A DNA stretch of 27,914 nt from an uncultured Lysobacteraceae bacterium (GTDB lineage Bacteria > Pseudomonadota > Gammaproteobacteria > Xanthomonadales > Xanthomonadaceae), in the NCBI GenBank assembly GCA_946482565.1, contig CAMLSB010000010.1, positions 1 to 27,914 of the forward strand. Reading direction: 5' to 3'. Below, piece after piece: positions 16,268-22,914 of the stretch. The notes beneath the pieces were generated by a model, which was given only the letters and a program-made list of their open reading frames with translations, was not told where the DNA came from and did no database searches. The first letter of the stretch is position 1; the number at the start of each line of letters is the position of its first letter. The translations under genes and the position numbers were made by a program.

Positions 16268-16906
16268 ATGACCCAGGGGCTCGCCCGTTTCGGCGACACC
16301 CAGCAGCGGCTGCTCCGGCAGCTGCTGCTGGCGCGCGAAGGCATCGGCGTCGAGGACCTGTGCGCCCGGCTGCGCGTGAGCCACAACGCGGTGCGACAGC
16401 ACCTGACCGCGCTGACCGTGCGCGGCCTCGTCGAACGCATCGCGCCGGTGGCGACCGGCGGCCGTCCGCAGGCGCGCTATGCGCTCACCGCCGAAGGTCG
16501 CGAGCTGTTCCCGCGCAACTACGGCGCGATCGCCGCGGCGCTGGTCGCTCAGTTGCAGGCCAAGCTGGGCGAACAGGAAGTCGGCGCACTGCTGCAGGAA
16601 CTCGGCGGCACCGTCGCCGCGACGCAGCCGCGCATGCAGGCCAGCGAGGGCGAGGCGCTCGCGCGCGAGCTCGCTCAGCGGCTCGACGCACTTGGCTACG
16701 AAGCGGTGCCGGCGCGCCATGGCGACGACTGGCAGGTGGAAGCGTTCAACTGCGTCTTCCACGGGCTGGCGAAACAGCACCCGCAGGTCTGCAAGTTCGA
16801 CCTCGCCTACATGGAAGGCGTCACCGGCAAGCGCGTCCACCACATGGAATGCATCGTCCGCGGCGGCCACGTCTGCCGCTTCAAGCTGGGTTCGCACCGC
16901 GAGTAG
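16268..16906 (+). CDS. Winged-helix regulator with SufR-like four-cysteine domain
   Basis: The 212-residue protein has an N-terminal winged helix-turn-helix (QRLLRQLLLAREGIGVEDLCARLRVSHNAVRQHLTALTVRGLVE, residues 12-56; wing GGRPQARYALTAEG) like SufR and other ArsR/DeoR-type regulators. The C-terminal part carries four cysteines, Cys162, Cys175, Cys195 and Cys203, with spacing C-x12-C-x19-C-x7-C. SufR-family repressors bind a [4Fe-4S] cluster through such cysteines, so this could sense iron-sulfur or redox status; the exact ligands are inference. The start at 16268 is used because the family begins close to this point and GGAG lies just upstream; a longer frame from 16211 overlaps the lipoprotein gene. 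It probably forms an operon with that lipoprotein. Its TAG stop is part of a GTAG palindrome. Confidence 0.85.
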   Translation: MTQGLARFGDTQQRLLRQLLLAREGIGVEDLCARLRVSHNAVRQHLTALTVRGLVERIAPVATGGRPQARYALTAEGRELFPRNYGAIAAALVAQLQAKLGEQEVGALLQELGGTVAATQPRMQASEGEALARELAQRLDALGYEAVPARHGDDWQVEAFNCVFHGLAKQHPQVCKFDLAYMEGVTGKRVHHMECIVRGGHVCRFKLGSHRE

Positions 16907-16960
16907 AGCCGACCCATGGTCGGCTGGCGGCGACATCAGCCGACCATGGGTCGGCCCTAC
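16903..16960. repeat. Paired GTAG-type REP element (inverted)
   Basis: Two copies of a 23-bp GTAG-headed palindrome face each other (16903-16925 starting GTAGAGCCGACC, 16938-16960 ending GGTCGGCCCTAC), separated by 12 bp. Each copy contains GCCGACC-ATGGTCGGC-type arms and together they can form one long hairpin. This matches the GTAG/SMAG REP elements of Stenotrophomonas and Xanthomonas. It overlaps the stop codon of the upstream regulator and the -10-like box of the downstream esterase. Confidence 0.85.
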
Positions 16961-16963
16961 AAT
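16958..16963 (+). promoter_or_regulatory. -10 box for a leaderless esterase mRNA (candidate)
   Basis: TACAAT lies 6 bases before the ATG at 16970, so transcription would start at or next to the start codon; no ribosome site is present. Its first bases come from the CTAC end of the REP element. Confidence 0.4.
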
Positions 16964-16969
16964 GGGGCC

Positions 16970-17707
<738 letters not shown>

Positions 17708-17724
17708 CGACGGGACGCGCGCGC

Positions 17725-18831
17725 ATGGCCACGGGCAGCGAACGACGCAACGCGGCCGAACCCTGGCTTCCGGACCTCTGTCGCCTGCCGCGCCTGGCGA
17801 CGCTGTTCGGCGTCGCCGAACTGGTGGTGCTGGTGCTGGCGCTGTCGCCGGACGGCGGCGTGCGCTGGACGCCGGAGCGCTTCGCGGTGGCGAGCGGCTT
17901 CGCGCTCTGGCTTGCGCTCACGATCGCGGTGGTGCTGTGCAGCGCGCGCCACGCGCTGTCGCGACTGCCGGTGCCGGTGGGTTCCGCGGCGGCGCTGGCG
18001 GCGGCGTTCACGGTCGCGCTCGCGGGCGCGGCGATCGTGTTCCAGCTCAACCTCGCGCTCGGTTACCACCTGCTCGCTGGAGGCGTGACGCTCGCGCGCT
18101 TCGCGTTCGGCAGCGCTGCGCTCGCGGTGCTGATCGCGGCGGTCGCGCTGCGCTACCTGTACGTGCTCGATGGCTGGCAGGCGCAGGTGCGCGCCTCGGC
18201 GCGCGCGCAGGCCGATGCGCTGCAGGCGCGGATCCGCCCGCACTTCCTGTTCAACAGCCTCAACGCGATCATCGGCCTGGTGCGGCGCGATCCGGTGGTG
18301 GCCGAGCACGCGCTGCTCGACCTGTCCGACCTGTTCCGCGCGGCGCTGGAGGCGGGCGAGGGCGCGGCCGCGTCGAACCTGCGCGGCGAAGTCGACCTGG
18401 CCGAACGCTATCTCGCGATCGAGGCCTTGCGCCTCGGTGCGCGCTTGCGCGTCGAGTGGCAACGCGAGGAGCCGCTGCCGTGGGATCTGCCGCTGCCGCG
18501 GCTCGTGCTGCAGCCGCTGGTGGAGAACGCGGTGCTGCACGGCATTTCGCGCCTGCCCGAAGGCGGCACGGTCGAAATCGCGCTGCGCGTGGACGCCGGC
18601 AGCTTGCGCATCGGCGTGTCGAATCCCGTGCCGGCCGCCGACGCGGGCGGCGGCGTGCCGGGCATCGCGGCGGTGGCGGGCGCACGCGGTGGCGCGGGCC
18701 ATGCGCAGGCCAGCATCGGCCACCGCCTGGCGTATGCGTTCGGGTCGCGCGCCGGGCTGACCGCCGAGCGCGGCGCAGGCTACTATCGTTGCGAACTTCG
18801 CGTCCCGCTCGACGCGGCCCGGTCGCCATGA
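17725..18831 (+). CDS. algZ: AlgZ/LytS-type sensor histidine kinase
   Basis: The 368-residue inner-membrane kinase has four hydrophobic helices (about residues 20-150), then the His_kinase domain with phosphoacceptor His173 in IRPHFLFNSLNAIIGLV and an HATPase domain with N box LQPLVENAVLHG (Asn268). The G-box region is reduced (GGGVPGIAAVAGARGGAGHAQASIGHRLAYAFG). This is the short LytS/AlgZ (FimS) class that pairs with LytTR response regulators. The response regulator gene follows with an ATGA overlap and hemC comes next, the same order as algZ-algR-hemC in Pseudomonas and xanthomonads. In those genera the pair controls alginate, type IV pili or motility; the target here cannot be read from sequence. 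The ATG at 17725 has no clear ribosome site. Confidence 0.88.
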   Translation: MATGSERRNAAEPWLPDLCRLPRLATLFGVAELVVLVLALSPDGGVRWTPERFAVASGFALWLALTIAVVLCSARHALSRLPVPVGSAAALAAAFTVALAGAAIVFQLNLALGYHLLAGGVTLARFAFGSAALAVLIAAVALRYLYVLDGWQAQVRASARAQADALQARIRPHFLFNSLNAIIGLVRRDPVVAEHALLDLSDLFRAALEAGEGAAASNLRGEVDLAERYLAIEALRLGARLRVEWQREEPLPWDLPLPRLVLQPLVENAVLHGISRLPEGGTVEIALRVDAGSLRIGVSNPVPAADAGGGVPGIAAVAGARGGAGHAQASIGHRLAYAFGSRAGLTAERGAGYYRCELRVPLDAARSP

Positions 18832-19556
18832 AGATCATCATCGCCGACGACGAACCCCTGGCCCGCGAGCGCCTGCGCCACCTGCTCGCGGACGCCGCCG
18901 ACGTCGAGATCGTTGCCGAAGCCGGCGACGGGCTGGCGGTGCTGCACGCCTGCGCGGAACACGATCCCGACCTGGTGCTGCTCGACATCGCGATGCCCGG
19001 CATGGACGGGCTGGAAGTGGTGCGCCACCTCGCCGCGTTCGAGCCGCGCCCGGCCGTCGTGTTCTGCACGGCGTTCGACGCGCACGCGCTGACCGCCTTC
19101 GAGGCGCAGGCGATCGACTATCTGGTGAAGCCGGTGCGTGCGGAACGCCTCGCCGCCGCGCTCGAGCGCGTGCGCACCTTTGCCGCGGGACGCGCGCACG
19201 CCGGCGCCGGTGGCCGCGGCCGCGAGCGTTCGCACCTGTGCGCGCGCCTCGGCGGCAGCCTGCGCCTGATCCCGGTCGAGGACGTGCACTACCTGCAGGC
19301 CGAGGAGAAGTACGTCGTCGTCCACCATGCGCGCGGCCAGGACCTGGTGGAGGAGTCGCTGAAGGCGCTGGAGGAGGAGTTCGGCGAGCGCTTCGTGCGC
19401 ATCCACCGCAACTGCCTGGTGGCACGGCACGAGTTGATGGAGCTGCGCCGCGACGGCGAAGGCCACGTGCGCGCGGTGCTGCGCCACGGCGCGCAGCCGC
19501 TCGAGGTCAGCCGGCGCTGCCTGCCTGCCCTGCGCAACCAGGTCCGCCTCCTGTAG
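18828..19556 (+). CDS. algR: AlgR/LytTR-type response regulator
   Basis: The 242-residue protein joins a CheY-like receiver (residues 1-120; acidic pair Asp7-Asp8, phosphoacceptor Asp53 in LVLLDIAMPGMDG, Lys in YLVKPVR) to a LytTR DNA-binding domain (about 137-242; LIPVEDVHYLQAEEKYVVVHHARG, FVRIHRNCLVARHELMEL). A Gly/Ala/Arg linker separates them. It receives the phosphate from the kinase encoded just upstream and binds promoter DNA through the LytTR beta fold. Its ATG overlaps the kinase stop by 4 bp. Its TAG stop is part of another GTAG-headed palindrome. Identification as AlgR rests on the gene order with algZ and hemC. Confidence 0.92.
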   Translation: MKIIIADDEPLARERLRHLLADAADVEIVAEAGDGLAVLHACAEHDPDLVLLDIAMPGMDGLEVVRHLAAFEPRPAVVFCTAFDAHALTAFEAQAIDYLVKPVRAERLAAALERVRTFAAGRAHAGAGGRGRERSHLCARLGGSLRLIPVEDVHYLQAEEKYVVVHHARGQDLVEESLKALEEEFGERFVRIHRNCLVARHELMELRRDGEGHVRAVLRHGAQPLEVSRRCLPALRNQVRLL

Positions 19557-19586
19557 GCGCGGCGCGGCGCACGCCGCGAAGGCGCC
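19553..19586 (+). repeat. GTAG-headed hairpin at the algR stop
   Basis: GTAG (19553-19556) leads into nested arms: GGCGC (19556-19560) with GCGCC (19582-19586), and CGCGGC (19563-19568) with GCCGCG (19573-19578) around a GCAC loop. Same layout as the elements at 14194 and 16903, though its sequence is different. Confidence 0.55.
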
Positions 19587-19594
19587 GGATCGCG

Positions 19595-19600
19595 GATAAT
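19595..19600 (+). promoter_or_regulatory. -10 box for a leaderless hemC mRNA (candidate)
   Basis: GATAAT lies 7 bases before the ATG at 19608, so transcription would begin at that start codon. No -35 hexamer or ribosome site is evident. Confidence 0.4.
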
Positions 19601-19607
19601 GGCGGCC

Positions 19608-20519
19608 ATGCAGCCGCTCCGCATCGCCACCCGCAAGAGCCCGCTCGCCCTCTGGCAGAGCGAACACGTCGCCGCGCGCCTGCGCGCCGCGCATCCGGGC
19701 CTGCAGGTCGAGCTGGTGCCGATGAGCACGCGCGGCGACCAGGTGCTCGATCGCTCGCTGGCCGCGATCGGAGGCAAGGGCCTGTTCCTCAAGGAGCTGG
19801 AGCTGGCGATGGCGCGCGGCGAGGCCGACTGTGCCGTGCATTCGCTCAAGGACGTGCCGATGGAACTCGAACCGGGCTTCGCGCTGGCCGCGATCCTGGC
19901 GCGCGCCGACCACGCCGACGCGTTCGTCGGCAACGATTTCGACGGCATCGATGCGCTGCCGCGCGGTGCGCGCGTCGGCACGTCGTCGCTGCGGCGGCAG
20001 GCGCAGCTGCGCGCGCGCCGGCCCGACCTCGAACTGCTCGACCTGCGCGGCAACGTCAACACGCGCCTCGCCAAGCTCGACGCCGGCGAGTACCACGCCA
20101 TCGTGCTCGCGTGCGCCGGCCTGCAGCGGCTTGGTTTCGAATCGCGGATCCGCGCGCGCCTCGACGCGCCGGACTGGTTGCCGGCGCCGGCGCAGGGCGC
20201 GATCGCGATCGAGTGCCGCGACGGCGATCCGGCCGTACATGCCTTGTGCGCAGCGCTCGACGACGCGCCCACGCGCACCTGCGTCGAGGCCGAGCGCGCG
20301 ATGAACCGCGCGCTGCACGGCAGCTGCCATGTACCTGTCGCCGCGCTTGCGCAGCTGGAAGAGGGCGGCGCGCGGATCGTGTTGCGTGGCCTGGTCGGTT
20401 CCGCCGCGGATGGCCGCATGGTCCGTGCCGAAGTCGCCGGTGCGGCCGCTGCGCCGGAGTTGCTTGGCGTGCAGGTCGCGCGCCGGCTCCTCGATGCCGG
20501 CGCCGGCGAATTTCTCTAG
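19608..20519 (+). CDS. hemC: Porphobilinogen deaminase (hydroxymethylbilane synthase)
   Basis: The 303-residue cytosolic enzyme condenses four porphobilinogens into hydroxymethylbilane in haem synthesis. Signatures: [14 protein letters not shown] at the N-terminus, [11 protein letters not shown], the catalytic Asp82 in [18 protein letters not shown] and [11 protein letters not shown] for cofactor and substrate carboxylates, [11 protein letters not shown], and Cys240 in [10 protein letters not shown], which holds the dipyrromethane cofactor. Two in-frame ATGs exist, 19599 and 19608. I use 19608 because it matches the family start and follows a GATAAT box at leaderless distance; the longer form would add only three residues. 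The TAG stop overlaps the stop of the convergent gene by 4 bp. Position after algZ-algR is conserved in related bacteria. Confidence 0.95.
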   Translation: MQPLRIATRKSPLALWQSEHVAARLRAAHPGLQVELVPMSTRGDQVLDRSLAAIGGKGLFLKELELAMARGEADCAVHSLKDVPMELEPGFALAAILARADHADAFVGNDFDGIDALPRGARVGTSSLRRQAQLRARRPDLELLDLRGNVNTRLAKLDAGEYHAIVLACAGLQRLGFESRIRARLDAPDWLPAPAQGAIAIECRDGDPAVHALCAALDDAPTRTCVEAERAMNRALHGSCHVPVAALAQLEEGGARIVLRGLVGSAADGRMVRAEVAGAAAAPELLGVQVARRLLDAGAGEFL

Positions 20520-21157
20520 AACGAATAGCGGAGCTGCAACGAGCCTTGCGCCGCGGTGTCGTCCGCGGCGCTGTCGTGGCGCAGGTCGACGCTGGAACGC
20601 AGCGTCCAGTTCGATTCCAGCACGATGTCCAGCGACATCATGTTGCGCACGTAGGTGTCGCCGCGGCCGGTCTCGACGCGCACCTGCTGCTCCAGCCGCG
20701 CGCGATCGCCGAGCCGCTGCAGCCAGCGCAGGCTCCCGCGCGCGACCGGGCCGATGTGGCCGATGCCGTCGTCGGCGTAGGGTTGCAGGCGATAGCCGCT
20801 GCCGACTTCGATGCTCAGCTGTGTTTCCGGGTCGCGGATCGCGTCGATGCCGTAACGCGTGCCCAGGCGTGCATTGCTGCTGTAGTTCGAGGTCCATTCG
20901 CGGCGCGTGGCCGGGGCGTAGAGGAAGCCGCGTTGCGCCGGCAGGCCGCGCCGGAGCGAAAACGGGTTGCGGCGAGCGGGCAGCGGCGTCGCCGCGAGCT
21001 GCCAGCCGTCCTGCAGGCAGCGCAGCGTGTAGCAGGGGCGCTGCAGCGACACGTCGCCGGCGAGGATGGCGATGGCCGCCGGCGTGTCCGGCGCCTGCGG
21101 GAACGGCTGCACGAACACCGGGGGCATGAACACCGCGAGCCAGAAGGCGCCGGGCAT
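20516..21157 (-). CDS. DUF481-like outer-membrane beta-barrel, short or N-terminally altered
   Basis: The 213-residue product resembles the second half of DUF481 (YdiY-type) outer-membrane proteins: alternating beta strands ([64 protein letters not shown]) and a terminal Phe in LQLRYSF, the usual barrel-assembly signal. The first 90 residues do not look like the family. They hold only a poor hydrophobic stretch ([16 protein letters not shown]) and a Cys/Arg-rich part, so the early strands and a normal signal peptide are missing. It may be a truncated remnant or a fusion; no other start gives a better N-terminus. The ATG at 21157 lies one base after the SoeC-like gene stop, as if coupled to that operon. 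Its stop meets the hemC stop. Confidence 0.5.
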   Translation of the reverse strand: MPGAFWLAVFMPPVFVQPFPQAPDTPAAIAILAGDVSLQRPCYTLRCLQDGWQLAATPLPARRNPFSLRRGLPAQRGFLYAPATRREWTSNYSSNARLGTRYGIDAIRDPETQLSIEVGSGYRLQPYADDGIGHIGPVARGSLRWLQRLGDRARLEQQVRVETGRGDTYVRNMMSLDIVLESNWTLRSSVDLRHDSAADDTAAQGSLQLRYSF

Positions 21158-21158
21158 G

Positions 21159-22118
21159 TCAGTAGTACAACGTCACGACGTGACGCGCCTGGGCGAAGAA
21201 CAACCAGCGTTCGACGAAGGCGCCGGCCAGCGCCGCGATCGCAGCGGTCCACAGCCAGGCCGCCGGCGCGATGCCGGGCACGCGCCCGGTCGCGAGCAGG
21301 CACGCGATCGGCGCGATCGCGAACAGCAGCAGCGCGAGCCCGCGCAGGCGCTGCGCATGCGCGCGCGCGACGACGAAGGCCATCTCGCGCGTGATGTAGT
21401 TGGCCTCCGTGTTCGGCCGTTCGAACACGGACACCGTGCGGCCCGGCAGGCCCACCGCGTCGCCACGCGTGGCCGGAAGCGCCGCGGCATCGATCGAACG
21501 CCAGTAGTGCAGCTTCAGCGCGCCCAGCGCGGCGGCGAGGAACAGCAGCGCCTTGGCGGCGATCGGGGACGGGACGCGACCCGCCTGCGACGCGTCGAGC
21601 GCGGCCAGCAGCAGGCCGCCGCACAGCAGCGCGAAACCGAGGTAGCCCGGCAGCACCAGGCGATGGCCCCAGGCCGGGATCGGCTTCAGCGAGGCATAGA
21701 TCATCGCGGTGCAGATGACCGTGGCCAGCGCGCAGGCCAGCAGCGCCAGTGCCACGGCGATGCCCCTGGCGCCGTATGCGTCGGGTTCGCCGAGCGCACT
21801 CGGGCCGAGCATCGCCGGCAGCAGCATTGCCGCGAACAGCAGCGCCGGCACGTAGGCCAGCACCGCGGCCACGCCTTCGCGCGACAGCCAGGATGTGCGC
21901 CATTGCGAGAACGCGCGCCACGCGCGCATCGGCTTGCCGAGATGCCAGAACGAAGCGATCAGCCCCGCCGTGGCCATCACCAGCGCGAGCAGCGTCGCGA
22001 CCAGCAGCGTGCGCGGCGCGGCGTTGCCGCCCAGCGCGGCGAGCGCGGCCCAGCACAGCAGCCCGTAGCCGGCGCCGGACAGCGTGGTGAAGAAGATCAC
22101 GGACAGGGCGGGATGCAT
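21159..22118 (-). CDS. soeC: DmsC/SoeC-like membrane anchor subunit
   Basis: This 319-residue protein has about eight transmembrane helices and matches the DmsC family of quinone-interacting anchors for molybdenum oxidoreductases. Recognisable stretches: HPALSVIFFTTLSGAGYGLLCW at the N-terminus, IASFWHLGKPMRAWRAFSQWRTSWLSREG (the loop conserved in DmsC), YASLKPIPAWGH and TREMAFVVARAHAQRLR near the end. It should pass electrons between the iron-sulfur subunit and the quinone pool. The start at 22118 lies 4 bp after the stop of the iron-sulfur gene. The name soeC depends on calling the catalytic subunit SoeA; without that, DmsC-like is the safer name. Confidence 0.85.
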   Translation of the reverse strand: MHPALSVIFFTTLSGAGYGLLCWAALAALGGNAAPRTLLVATLLALVMATAGLIASFWHLGKPMRAWRAFSQWRTSWLSREGVAAVLAYVPALLFAAMLLPAMLGPSALGEPDAYGARGIAVALALLACALATVICTAMIYASLKPIPAWGHRLVLPGYLGFALLCGGLLLAALDASQAGRVPSPIAAKALLFLAAALGALKLHYWRSIDAAALPATRGDAVGLPGRTVSVFERPNTEANYITREMAFVVARAHAQRLRGLALLLFAIAPIACLLATGRVPGIAPAAWLWTAAIAALAGAFVERWLFFAQARHVVTLYY

Positions 22119-22122
22119 GCGG

Positions 22123-22914
22123 TCAGCGCCTCAGGATGCGGTCGAGCCACTTGAGCGGATTCGCCGCCTGCGCGTTGGCGAACGTGCCTGCATCGCTGCG
22201 ATCGTCGCGCGCGCCGTCGTTGCCGTCGCCGCCACCCGCGCGTCGCGGCCGGGGCGGCAGGTACTTGTTGGTCGGCCGATAACCGAATTCCGGCATCAGG
22301 TCGACCCCGCTGCGCGCCGCCACCAGCTTCGACACGTCCGACTCCGGATCGCCGAGGTCGCCGAAATGCCGCGCCCGGCTCGGGCAGGCCTGCACGCAGG
22401 CCGGCTGGCGATCGGCTTCGTCGAGGTTTTCGTTGTAGATGCGGTCCACGCACAGCGTGCACTTCTTCATCACGCCTTCGACCGGGCTGTACTCGCGGGC
22501 GCCGTACGGGCAGGCCCAGCTGCACAGCTTGCAGCCGATGCACTTGTCCTCGTCGACGAGCACGATGCCGTCCTCGGCGCGCTTGTAGCTGGCGCCGGTC
22601 GGGCACACGGTGACGCAGGCCGGCGTCTCGCAGTGCAGGCACGAGCGCGGGAAGTGCAGGGTCATCGCCGGCTGCGGCGTTTCGTTCGTGCCCCCGCATC
22701 CGGCCGGCTCGGCGGCGACTTCGTAGCTGTGGACGCGGTTGAACCACACGCCGTCCGGCGCCTTGCCGTAGGGATCGCTGTCGGTCAGCGGGCCGGCGAT
22801 GCCGCCCGCATTCCATTCCTTGCAGCTCACCGCGCAGGCGTGGCAGCCGACGCAGGTGTCGAGGTCGATGACGAGGCCGAGCTTCTTCTTCGACGGCGGC
22901 GGCAACGCGGTCAC
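22123..22914 (-). CDS. soeB: Four-cluster ferredoxin subunit (DmsB/SoeB-like)
   Basis: The 263-residue electron-transfer subunit carries four cysteine clusters for [4Fe-4S] centres: CVGCHACAVSC (Cys21, 24, 27, 31), CLHCETPACVTVCP, CIGCKLCSWACP and CTLCVDR with CVQACP. It has no signal peptide and would sit on the cytoplasmic face between the molybdopterin subunit and the membrane anchor. The C-terminal 60 residues are a Gly/Asp/Arg-rich tail not needed for clusters. It starts with GTG at 22914, overlapping the catalytic-subunit stop by 4 bp (GTGA), so the two are translationally coupled. Reduced N-terminal motif LGLVIDLDTCVGC is the family's usual start. Confidence 0.92.
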   Translation of the reverse strand: MTALPPPSKKKLGLVIDLDTCVGCHACAVSCKEWNAGGIAGPLTDSDPYGKAPDGVWFNRVHSYEVAAEPAGCGGTNETPQPAMTLHFPRSCLHCETPACVTVCPTGASYKRAEDGIVLVDEDKCIGCKLCSWACPYGAREYSPVEGVMKKCTLCVDRIYNENLDEADRQPACVQACPSRARHFGDLGDPESDVSKLVAARSGVDLMPEFGYRPTNKYLPPRPRRAGGGDGNDGARDDRSDAGTFANAQAANPLKWLDRILRR

